The translations under genes and the position numbers were made by a program. Of a stretch of 12,292 bases of DNA, positions 1 through 6,483 are shown in pieces. The stretch is from an uncultured bacterium. Its GTDB lineage: Bacteria; Actinomycetota; Coriobacteriia; Coriobacteriales; Eggerthellaceae. Numbering within the stretch: the first letter of the stretch is position 1; every line of letters starts with the position of its first letter. The stretch spans positions 1 through 12,292 of the forward strand of contig CAJMOJ010000056.1 in the NCBI GenBank assembly GCA_905215035.1. The letters are read 5' to 3'. The notes beneath the pieces are model-generated. The model ran no database searches. It saw only the letters and a list, made by a program, of their open reading frames with translations, and was not told where the DNA came from.

Positions 1-9
1 TTCAAGAGG

Positions 10-1152
10 CTAAACAGATACTGTGTAGCCTTCTATGTCGGAAGCTTCAAAGGCATAAGAAACTTTTTTAGTACAGTAAATAGCATTACCGTTGCTATCG
101 ATCTTTTTGGCAAAAAGATAATAGGGTAAGTCACTTATCGAATCCATCCAAGCCCCTGAAACGGTTTTAGATCCATCAGTAACAGTGCTCTCATACTCAA
201 AAGATCCGTCTTTAGATGTATTTTGTGGATAGATAGTCTCAAGTTGTTTTTGATAGCGTTGATTGTTTACTATGGTGTCGAGTTTTGATAATTCTTCATA
301 TGAAACAAAACTCTCGTCCTCGTTAAGAGAAATAGTGCCTTTAATTGTTACAGGCAATGCTTTAGGTTGATTTAAGTGAGATCCCCATGCAACGTTATAT
401 GAAATATGGGCGGTAGTATTAAGAAGCTGATCAAATACCGAAGTATTTTCTGTAAAGTAAATATCGATAGCTACATCATTGTTGTCAAACTGATCTTGCT
501 TGAGGATAAGACAGTCTGTACCCGTTTCTCCAAGGTCACATAGTTCAGTTTTGTTACTATCGCATTCTTTTCCATTTATAGTAAATGACTTGTTGTAATT
601 ATTGATTTTTTGAACAACAAGGCGATATTCATTTGAAGGATCGAACTCGATGGTGATGTTTGCGGTTTCAGAATTAGTATCAGACGTTAATTCTTTTATG
701 TCTCCATTAGTGTAATCATCGTTTCCAGATTTTTGATCTATACGTACCAAAACAGGAAGTGTATCGCGAAATCCAGAAGGATACTCTTTACCTTGTGCGT
801 CAAGCCAATGAAGTTTTAGAGTGAGTTTGTTTTCTAAATCAGGAGAATCAGATAAAGGTGCAATAACAGGGCTAATTTCTTTTTGGGAGAAGGATTCGTT
901 AGTAGTTACATCTTGAACAGAGTCATCTTGTTCGCTGATTGCCGTGTGCACCTCTGCGTTACCAGCATTGGTGGGATCTTGCTCTGCCGCAAGAGTTGCC
1001 AATTCTTCAGAGCTTGCTAATTCTGAAGGAGCATTATTGGAAGGATCATTTTTAGCAAATTCTGCTACAGCAATTTGTGGTATAAGGGCAATACATAAGA
1101 GAGCTGCAGCCAAAATAAGAAGCGTTTTACGTGATAGCTTACTTTTATCCAT
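10..1152 (-). CDS. Secreted Cna-B-like cell-surface protein, possibly truncated at its C terminus
   Basis: I recognise no exact family. The ATG at 1150-1152 was chosen because GAGGAG lies 8 nt upstream (1161-1166); the frame stays open to 1212 but that extension lacks a comparable site. The 380-aa product begins with a classical signal peptide: basic MDKSKLSRK, a hydrophobic core at about 10-29, and a probable cleavage after AVA30. Residues 31-105 are Ser/Thr/Asn/Glu/Ala-rich linker. Two regions resemble Cna-B (prealbumin-like) beta-sandwich domains: about 109-182 (LHWLDAQGKEYPSGFRD...) and about 250-380 (YNVAWGSHLNQPKALPV..., ending SDLPYY...IYC...EGYTVSV). Such domains form the stalks of Gram-positive adhesins and pilins. 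No LPXTG motif or C-terminal membrane anchor is present; the TAG falls at the usual end of a Cna-B repeat and the next three codons (CCT CTT GAA) stay open to the window edge. A surface or adhesion role is inferred. Confidence 0.7.
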   Translation of the reverse strand: MDKSKLSRKTLLILAAALLCIALIPQIAVAEFAKNDPSNNAPSELASSEELATLAAEQDPTNAGNAEVHTAISEQDDSVQDVTTNESFSQKEISPVIAPLSDSPDLENKLTLKLHWLDAQGKEYPSGFRDTLPVLVRIDQKSGNDDYTNGDIKELTSDTNSETANITIEFDPSNEYRLVVQKINNYNKSFTINGKECDSNKTELCDLGETGTDCLILKQDQFDNNDVAIDIYFTENTSVFDQLLNTTAHISYNVAWGSHLNQPKALPVTIKGTISLNEDESFVSYEELSKLDTIVNNQRYQKQLETIYPQNTSKDGSFEYESTVTDGSKTVSGAWMDSISDLPYYLFAKKIDSNGNAIYCTKKVSYAFEASDIEGYTVSV

Positions 1153-1184
1153 AATTAATACTCCTCGACAAATATCGAAAAATT

Positions 1185-1212
1185 TATTTACAGTAAAAAG
1201 CGGGCTTATCAA
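1185..1212 (-). promoter_or_regulatory. Weak candidate promoter for the surface-protein gene
   Basis: Read on the minus strand, TTGATA (1207-1212, one mismatch to the -35 consensus) is followed after 16 nt by TAAATA (1185-1190, only three matches to TATAAT). The gene start is about 35 nt further on. Position and -35 are plausible, but the -10 is poor and the whole area is AT-rich, so this is only a candidate. Confidence 0.25.
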
Positions 1213-1365
1213 GTAGTGTGAAATTTTATAGCAGTGTTTAAAAAAATTCTAGAGGTTTTTTATTGGTTCAAACATAAGAAAACCTACCTTCCTAGATTAT
1301 GCATAATGCTTCTTTTTTGCTTTTATTTTTGCTGCAATATGAATAGATACCAAGGTCACAATTGC

Positions 1366-1408
1366 AAAAAAATAAACACCCAGTCAATTGTGAAAGAGGC
1401 TGGGTGTT
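1366..1408 (-). terminator. Intrinsic terminator of pta
   Basis: On the minus strand, CTGGGTGTT-type arms (1400-1408 with 1375-1383) form a perfect 9-bp stem, extendable by two pairs including one G-U. It is followed directly by the U-rich tract TTTATTTTTTT (complement of 1366-1376). It lies about 95 nt past the pta stop, and the orientation of the T-run assigns it to pta rather than to anything on the plus strand. It suggests pta is transcribed separately from the surface-protein gene beyond it. Confidence 0.8.
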
Positions 1409-1503
1409 GTATAAGTGGGTAAGAGTAATTGGAATAAATACAGCAGAATATGTAATGAACGAAATTGCTAAATTTTTGGTTATTACAATAAAGCGGTATG
1501 TGA

Positions 1504-2493
1504 TTACATATTTTGTGCTTGAACAGCAGTGATTGCAATAACGCCAACAATGTCTTCAGCAGTGCACCCACGAGATAAATCATTAACAGGTGCTGCAAGG
1601 CCAGCTAAAACAGGGCCATATGCTTCAGCGCCAGCAAGACGCTGAACGAGTTTGTAGCCAATGTTTGCTGCGTCAAGATCAGGGAATACGAGGACATTTG
1701 CTTTGCCGGCAACAGGAGAGCCCGGAGCCTTTGATTCACCAATTTCGGGAACAATAGCCGCGTCAAGTTGAAGCTCGCCATCAGCATTGAGATTAGGATA
1801 CATTTCCTTGATGATCTCCATAGCATGCATGACCTTATCTGAATCATCATTTTTAGCAGAGCGATATGATGAGTGAGACAGCAAGGCAATGCGAGGCTCA
1901 CCGCCAAAGAGACGTGTATACCAATCTCCAGCTGCGTTTGCGATATGAGCAAGTTCTTCACTGGTGGGCTGGATGCATAACGCACAGTCAGCAAACAAGA
2001 AGGTGCCGTTGTCACCAAGTTCGCAATTGGGAACATTCATAATAAAGAAGGAAGTTACCATAGGTGCGCCAGGAGCTGTCTTTAAAATGCGTAATGATGG
2101 CGATAAGATTTTGATAGTTGCGCAGCTTGCACCACCGACCAACCCATCGGCCTTGCCTGTTTTAACCATCATAACAGCATGATGAATAGGGTCTTTAACT
2201 AATTCTTGAGCCTCTTCAAGGGTCATACCTTTGGCTTTACGCAGATCATATAAAAGATTTGCGAAGTCCTCAAGATCAGGAGAAGTGAGCGGATTAACAA
2301 TCTGAGCTCCAGAAAGATCATGGCCGGATGCTGCAATTTCATCGGGGTTGCCAATGATAATGAGATCAGCAATGTCTTGCTTTAGCACTTCTTCAGCGGC
2401 AGCCAGAATGCGTTCGTCATTGCCCTCGGGCAAGACGATAGTTTGTTTATCTTTTTTAGCCTGATCAATCAGGGTGTCAATAAAGGTGCTCAC
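1504..2493 (-). CDS. pta: Phosphate acetyltransferase (phosphotransacetylase)
   Basis: Interconverts acetyl-CoA plus phosphate with acetyl phosphate plus CoA in the cytosol; with acetate kinase it makes ATP and acetate in fermenters. The 329-aa product is the compact single-domain Pta without the long N-terminal regulatory domain of enterobacterial enzymes. It starts TFIDTLIDQAKKDKQTIVLPEG after the initiator, and shows the family's FLFADCALCIQPT segment, IPEIGESKAPGSPVAGKANV-like core (as VPEIGESKAPGSPVAGKANV) and the C-terminal NDLSRG motif (Ser307-Arg308), whose equivalents lie at the CoA/active site in the Methanosarcina enzyme. I chose the GTG at 2491-2493 because AAAGGA lies 6 nt upstream; an in-frame ATG at 2506-2508 would add MKGTA but has only a weak site. 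The gene stands alone: no ackA is adjacent in the window, and its terminator is at 1366-1408. Confidence 0.93.
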   Translation of the reverse strand: MSTFIDTLIDQAKKDKQTIVLPEGNDERILAAAEEVLKQDIADLIIIGNPDEIAASGHDLSGAQIVNPLTSPDLEDFANLLYDLRKAKGMTLEEAQELVKDPIHHAVMMVKTGKADGLVGGASCATIKILSPSLRILKTAPGAPMVTSFFIMNVPNCELGDNGTFLFADCALCIQPTSEELAHIANAAGDWYTRLFGGEPRIALLSHSSYRSAKNDDSDKVMHAMEIIKEMYPNLNADGELQLDAAIVPEIGESKAPGSPVAGKANVLVFPDLDAANIGYKLVQRLAGAEAYGPVLAGLAAPVNDLSRGCTAEDIVGVIAITAVQAQNM

Positions 2494-2708
2494 AGCAGTT
2501 CCTTTCATAAGCGTTTGCCTACTTGCACTATAGCCATAATAACAAGCTTTCTTGCTGATCTGGTTGTCGATCTACTTGAGATAGGTAAGAGGGTCGGTAG
2601 CCGAATAACGCTTTCTACCTTGCTTAGTATGCAAGATAATAGAGTGACTTATAGTGAAACGTCTTGCGTGTATTTTCTGTGACAAAGAAGTGAGGTATTC
2701 GATTTCTT

Positions 2709-3746
2709 ATGAAGACCATATCGTTTGCTGTGCCCTGTTACAATTCAGCAGAATATATGGAGCATTGTGTTGATTCGCTCTTGCCACTTGGTGATGATAT
2801 TGAAATCTTATTGGTTAACGATGGATCCACCAAAGATAATACAGCCGAGATCGCTGATCGTCTCGAGGCTGAGCATCCCGGTATTGTGCGTGCTATCCAT
2901 CAAGAAAATAAAGGACATGGCGGCGCAGTTAATACGGGACTTGCTCATGCAGAGGCAGTCTATTTTAAGGTTGTCGACTCTGATGACTGGCTTGATGAGG
3001 ATGCTATGGTATCTGTTATGGAGTACCTTCGTAATCAAGTCTTACAGCTAGAGCAGACTGGTAAGCAACCTCTTGATTTGGTGATTGCAAATTATGTTTA
3101 TGAAAAATTCTTTGAGAATTCATCGACAACCATGCGCTATACCAATGTTTTTCCTCTTAATAAGGAATTTACGTGGGATGAGGTAGGGCACTTTCATAGT
3201 TCTCAATACTTATTGATGCACTCAGTAATTTATCGTACGGAATTACTGCGTGATGAGGTAAAGCTTGTGCTCCCTGAGCATTGTTTTTATGTTGATAATA
3301 TTTTTGTGTATCTTCCTTTGCCCTATGTGAAATCTATGATTTATTTCAATGTTGATGCGTATCGTTATTTCATTGGACGAGAAGATCAATCAGTTAATGA
3401 ATCGGTTATGCTTTCGCGTATTGACCAACAAGTACGGGTAACTAAAATCATGATTGATTCAGTTGATTTGGATGATGTTGAAAATGACAAGCTCTATCAT
3501 TACATGCGTAATTATTTATCTATGATGATGTGTATCTGTTCGATCTTCTTGCGTATGGAGCCAACACCTAAAAATGAAGCGATGCGCAAAGAGGTTTGGA
3601 ATTATCTCAATGAACGTAATCCGAAATTGTATCGTCGTTTGCGCCGAACGCTTTTGAATGCGGGATCAAATTTGCCAACAGAGGCAGGCCGTCGTGCAAG
3701 TTTGCATGCGTATCATTTGGCTCAAAAAATCTTTAAATTTAATTAA
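2709..3746 (+). CDS. Family 2 glycosyltransferase (GT-A fold)
   Basis: Transfers a sugar from a nucleotide-sugar donor to an acceptor that cannot be told from sequence; cell-surface polysaccharide or teichoic-acid-like glycans are the usual targets in this family. The 345-aa protein opens with the GT2 start ISFAVPCYNSAEYMEHCVDSLL. It carries the nucleotide-binding VNDGST (36-41), the ENKGHGGAVNTGL segment (66-78) and the metal-binding DSDDW (90-94, the DXD motif). The catalytic domain is complete through about residue 175; the remainder (to KIFKFN) is helical-looking and has no clear transmembrane segment, so it is probably cytosolic or peripheral. The ATG at 2709 has only a distant GAGG (2692-2695, 13 nt away). 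It stands alone, divergent from pta and convergent with dinB, with no other polysaccharide genes nearby. Confidence 0.88.
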   Translation: MKTISFAVPCYNSAEYMEHCVDSLLPLGDDIEILLVNDGSTKDNTAEIADRLEAEHPGIVRAIHQENKGHGGAVNTGLAHAEAVYFKVVDSDDWLDEDAMVSVMEYLRNQVLQLEQTGKQPLDLVIANYVYEKFFENSSTTMRYTNVFPLNKEFTWDEVGHFHSSQYLLMHSVIYRTELLRDEVKLVLPEHCFYVDNIFVYLPLPYVKSMIYFNVDAYRYFIGREDQSVNESVMLSRIDQQVRVTKIMIDSVDLDDVENDKLYHYMRNYLSMMMCICSIFLRMEPTPKNEAMRKEVWNYLNERNPKLYRRLRRTLLNAGSNLPTEAGRRASLHAYHLAQKIFKFN

Positions 3747-3792
3747 AACAGGTGCGTGTAGCTTACATACTGTTTGCGTATCCACCCTGTTT
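3746..3792. terminator. Possible terminator hairpin between convergent glycosyltransferase and dinB genes
   Basis: AAACAGGTG (3746-3754) can pair with CACCCTGTTT (3783-3792) leaving one bulged C, around a 28-nt loop. On the minus strand the stem is followed by TTAATTAAATTT (within the glycosyltransferase end), which is T-rich enough to serve dinB; on the plus strand there is no T-run. The large loop makes this a weak candidate. Confidence 0.3.
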
Positions 3793-3855
3793 ATCGTGAG
3801 TAGCTTCTATGATGCTATGAGTTGTTGCTTGCAGACAAATCATGCTCTGCGAGCA

Positions 3856-5196
3856 CTATTGTTTATGGTTGTGCCGTGAAGAACTGCCGGTAAGGTTGTC
3901 ATAGGATCTGATTTCGTGCCCAAAATGGAGCACGTCATCTCCAAATTTATCAGCAATGATATCTCGTGCATGCAAAAGAGAAGCTTGTGCCTCGTGATTA
4001 AGATGGGGTAAGTTTGCACGGGTATGCGCTGTGGCTTCATCGGTGTTAGCCTCATCGGCAAAGAGGGACTCTTGGTGGGGATGTGCATCAAATCCTGAAA
4101 CTCCCACGCCAATTAACCGGACTTCTTGTCCTTCGTGCCAAACATCGTCAAGCATGGTATGAAGGAGCGGTAACCATGAAAGCTCGTTGGTGCCAAGATT
4201 GTCGACTCTACGTTGAACAGTCTTGATTCTGAGATCTTCAAAACGTACTTTGAGATGAAGAGTGCTACCTTCCAAATTCTTCTTTCTTAAACGCCGTCCA
4301 ACCTTGTGCGCAGTCGTATCAATCAGCGCTTCTATATCAGTACGATTAGCGATGCTTTTTGCGAGCGACATTTCGTTTGAGACCGATTTTGCTGCTTCGG
4401 GATCATCTCTAACCGGTGTGTCAATACCGCGACAGCGATCACGCATAAGATAGGCATTCTTACCAAATACATGCATAAGTATTGAATCGTCGGCATGAGC
4501 TACATCGCCAAGGGTGCGAATGCCAAACTTGGCAAGTTTTGCTTGCGCTACTGGTCCGATACCTGACATAACGGCTGTTTTGAGTGGAAAAAGAAATGCC
4601 TGTTCATCTCCAGGATAGACTACGGTTAAGCCGTGTGGCTTTTCGAGATCAGAGGCAATCTTTGCAACAGATTTAGAAGTCCCAAGACCAATCGAGCAGG
4701 TAATCCCAAGTGCATCGACCGCTTCCTGAATCTGTTTTGCAATGGCAATGGGATGGGTTTGATTTGAACGAGTTGGCGTTATATCAAGAAAAGCTTCATC
4801 AATACTTACTTGCATGAGGTGTGGTGATTGTGCGTATAAAATATCCATAACCTTTTGGGAGAGTTCTCGATAACGCGAGAAATTGCCCTGTGTCCAAATG
4901 GCATGAGGACAGAGTCGGGCGGCCGTAGAGGAGGGCATAGCAGAATGGACACCAAAAATACGAGCTTCATATGATGCAGTCGAGACAACTCCGCGTTTAG
5001 TTGGGTCTCCACCTACAATGACCGGTTTGCCGCGCCATTCGGGATGATCAAGCTGTTCGACTGAAGCATAAAAAGCATCGAGATCAACAAGGAGTATGGC
5101 ATTTCCCGTCCATGGTGCGAAAAGGGTTAGATCAAGTGGCGCACGAAGAGCGCCAAAGCTATAAAAAGAAGTATTCTTACCTAAGTTTTCCATCAA
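3856..5196 (-). CDS. dinB: DNA polymerase IV (Y-family, translesion synthesis)
   Basis: Error-prone, lesion-bypassing DNA polymerase without proofreading. The 446-aa protein has the palm motif LLVDLDAFYASVEQ with metal-binding Asp38, and Tyr43 at the steric-gate position that excludes ribonucleotides, then SIDEAF (131-136) with catalytic Asp133-Glu134. The GTSKSVAKIASDLEKP finger segment and the helix-hairpin-helix region GIGPVAQAKLAKFGIRTLGDVA follow, then the little-finger domain. QESLF (375-379) matches the beta-clamp-binding motif; about 67 residues follow it, including an ADKFGDDVLHFG segment like those of actinobacterial DinB tails. About 30 residues precede the palm, more than in the E. 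coli enzyme. The start is uncertain: TTG (5194-5196) is directly followed by in-frame ATG (5191-5193), and neither has a good ribosome binding site. No convincing LexA box was found upstream. Confidence 0.92.
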   Translation of the reverse strand: MMENLGKNTSFYSFGALRAPLDLTLFAPWTGNAILLVDLDAFYASVEQLDHPEWRGKPVIVGGDPTKRGVVSTASYEARIFGVHSAMPSSTAARLCPHAIWTQGNFSRYRELSQKVMDILYAQSPHLMQVSIDEAFLDITPTRSNQTHPIAIAKQIQEAVDALGITCSIGLGTSKSVAKIASDLEKPHGLTVVYPGDEQAFLFPLKTAVMSGIGPVAQAKLAKFGIRTLGDVAHADDSILMHVFGKNAYLMRDRCRGIDTPVRDDPEAAKSVSNEMSLAKSIANRTDIEALIDTTAHKVGRRLRKKNLEGSTLHLKVRFEDLRIKTVQRRVDNLGTNELSWLPLLHTMLDDVWHEGQEVRLIGVGVSGFDAHPHQESLFADEANTDEATAHTRANLPHLNHEAQASLLHARDIIADKFGDDVLHFGHEIRSYDNLTGSSSRHNHKQ

Positions 5197-5230
5197 AATC
5201 AGTCTATCATGCTCTTTTTAGGAGTTAGAT

Positions 5231-5256
5231 GTGGTAGGGTATACCTCCACGTTTTT
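5231..5256 (+). promoter_or_regulatory. Attenuator-like hairpin plus T-run upstream of the aminotransferase homologue
   Basis: GTGGTAGG (5231-5238) pairs with CCTCCAC (5244-5250) as a 7-bp stem with one bulged T and a 5-nt loop GTATA, followed by G and five Ts (5252-5256). In plus orientation this has intrinsic-terminator form, yet no plus-strand gene precedes it. It lies 66 nt before the start at 5322, where a leader attenuator could be. Several GGTA and TACC segments on both sides (5233, 5238, 5273, 5278; 5242, 5263) offer alternative pairings. It could also be a DNA-level operator in the divergent dinB region. Confidence 0.35.
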
Positions 5257-5321
5257 GTCGAATACCTAAACGGGTAAGGTAGCAAATAGCTCAGAGATAA
5301 CGTAACGGAACGAGTATATCT

Positions 5322-6443
5322 TTGAATTCATTTACTGACATTATTGGGGACGCGATTAGTCCAACACGTGACGATCTAACCATGCCCTATGAAATCAGAG
5401 CGGAAATCGACTGGATCGATTTTTCGTGTACAGCTAACCCTTTGGGTACGCCTGAATGTGTTCGACAGGCAATTGCGCATGCAATTGCAGAAGGGGATCT
5501 TTCTTTTGCGCCAAATCGCACGGGCGCTCATCTTGCTACCATGTTGGCTCGCTATAACGAGGTCGATCCGAGATGTTTTCTCGTTGGTACGAGCCCATCA
5601 GCTATGATTAGTGCGGTGGCACAAGCCTATCGTCCTTGCAATGTTGCCATCCCAGCACCGGCACCTGCTGATTATTTTTTAGCTGTTGCAAACGTTGGGC
5701 ACAATCCGCTTAAGCTAATCAATCCTTTTTCTCTTTCCGCCATGAATCCCCAGGCAGCAAAAAATCAAGGCATGAGTTTTGATGGTGCTGTATTGGCAAA
5801 TCCAAGCATGCCATGCGCGCGCCTGCTTAATGAAAATACCCTGAAGGAATATTTAGATGCCTGTAATTGGGTTATTGTGGATGAAAGCCATATCACGCTT
5901 GCGTTAGGCGGAGAATCATTTGCTCGCTTAACGCAGCACTATAAAAATCTGCTCGTTGTTCGCTCGCTCTCAGAGGACTTTGGGTTGCCTGGTATTCCCA
6001 TGGGGTATATTGTTGGTCACCCTACTACTATTGATCATATTAAGCAGTTTAGCGATGGGTCAACTATTGGTATGTTCCATGAAGTGCTTGCCAAACTTCT
6101 TCCAAGTTTGGAGGAGTTTACTGAAACAACGCAGGCTTTACTTGAAACTGAAATTCCTTGGATGCAATGCATGTTGTCGTTAACACCTGGTGTTAAAGTG
6201 TATCCTTCTGAGGCAAATTATGTTATGTGTTGTCTTGAGGAACGTGCTGCGCGTGACTTTGGTATTGCCACAACAAGTGATTTGCTTGTAAGGCTTCAAA
6301 AAGCAGGTTTTACCGTAGGGGATTTAACTGGTTTTCCTGGTATTGAGGGTAATCGTTTCTTTTTGGTTTCAATTAGAAGCCATGCAGAAAATGAGCGCTT
6401 TATAAAAGCGCTCCGTTCGATTATTACAACTGACGTTCAGTAA
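5322..6443 (+). CDS. HisC/CobD-like fold-type I aminotransferase homologue lacking the PLP lysine
   Basis: The 373-aa protein aligns by eye with histidinol-phosphate aminotransferase and threonine-phosphate decarboxylase. Matching parts are an NPLGTPE segment (39-45), a GTSPSAM glycine/serine loop (89-95), an NP motif (160-161, degenerate NPNNPTG), VDES (186-189, the Asp that contacts the pyridine nitrogen), YPSEANYVMC (294-303) and Arg352 in the LVSIRSHAEN segment, which normally binds the substrate carboxylate. The lysine expected in the RSLSKxFGLPGLRxGY motif is Glu218 here (RSLSEDFGLPGIPMGY), and the following arginine is Pro226. Both would normally contact PLP, so catalysis of the usual kind is doubtful. 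The frame is intact. The start is TTG at 5322 with only a weak GGAACGAG-like site; in-frame ATG at 5382 is an alternative. No his or cob genes are nearby. A pseudoenzyme or changed function is inferred. Confidence 0.8.
   Translation: MNSFTDIIGDAISPTRDDLTMPYEIRAEIDWIDFSCTANPLGTPECVRQAIAHAIAEGDLSFAPNRTGAHLATMLARYNEVDPRCFLVGTSPSAMISAVAQAYRPCNVAIPAPAPADYFLAVANVGHNPLKLINPFSLSAMNPQAAKNQGMSFDGAVLANPSMPCARLLNENTLKEYLDACNWVIVDESHITLALGGESFARLTQHYKNLLVVRSLSEDFGLPGIPMGYIVGHPTTIDHIKQFSDGSTIGMFHEVLAKLLPSLEEFTETTQALLETEIPWMQCMLSLTPGVKVYPSEANYVMCCLEERAARDFGIATTSDLLVRLQKAGFTVGDLTGFPGIEGNRFFLVSIRSHAENERFIKALRSIITTDVQ
6393..6413. repeat. Strong 9-bp inverted repeat inside the 3' end of the aminotransferase homologue
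   Basis: GAGCGCTTT and AAAGCGCTC are separated by only three bases (ATA). The repeat lies 30 nt before the stop codon. It is coding sequence, but it could also stop minus-strand transcription arriving from the convergent degV-family gene (the minus-strand exit reads ATTTTC) or protect the mRNA 3' end. Its T-run is too short for a confident terminator call. Confidence 0.4.
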
Positions 6444-6453
6444 AAATTTTTTT
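6429..6453 (+). terminator. Weak intrinsic terminator after the aminotransferase homologue
   Basis: ACTGA (6429-6433) and TCAGT (6437-6441) flank a 3-nt loop, overlapping the stop codon, and are followed by AAAAA and then seven Ts (6447-6453). The A5/T7 run can extend the stem. It is in the right place for a plus-strand end facing the convergent gene, but the stem is short. Confidence 0.35.
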
Positions 6454-6483
6454 CCTTTAATTTTTTACGCGAAAATTTTCTTA

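Larger units (their letters stand above)
1153..1503. other. Gene-free AT-rich intergenic region between the surface-protein gene and pta
   Basis: These 351 nt hold no ORF that I accept; the longest candidate (plus strand, 1234-1422) has a low-complexity translation and no ribosome binding site. What can be seen: the ribosome binding site and a weak promoter of the surface gene at the left, a short inverted repeat AGGTTTT/AAAACCT (1253-1259 with 1279-1285), a perfect 12-bp palindrome at 1296-1307, and the pta terminator at 1366-1408. The remaining stretch (1409-1503) looks like pta 3' untranslated sequence. Confidence 0.6.

Noticed and set aside
944..1216. 90-codon plus-strand ORF antisense to the surface-protein signal-peptide region
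   Set aside because: It is the mirror of Ala/Ser-rich coding sequence; the minus-strand gene has a signal peptide and a good ribosome binding site, this one has neither.
1234..1422. 62-codon plus-strand ORF in the gene-free region
   Set aside because: No ribosome binding site, Phe/Lys/Cys-rich low-complexity translation, and it runs across the pta terminator; it looks like chance in AT-rich DNA.
2521..2670. Four copies of CTTGC (2522, 2551, 2619, 2663), one forming a CTTGC/GCAAG hairpin with 2631-2635, in the pta/glycosyltransferase divergent region
   Set aside because: The word is only 5 bp and the spacing is irregular (29, 68, 44 nt), so chance explains it; no convincing -35/-10 pair was found here for either gene.
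2443..2682. Plus-strand ORF across the pta 5' end and the divergent intergenic region
   Set aside because: It overlaps pta antisense, has no ribosome binding site and its translation has no recognisable features.
3843..3855. TGCTC/GAGCA mini-hairpin just past the dinB stop
   Set aside because: Five base pairs with a 3-nt loop and no following T-run in either direction; too weak to call a terminator.
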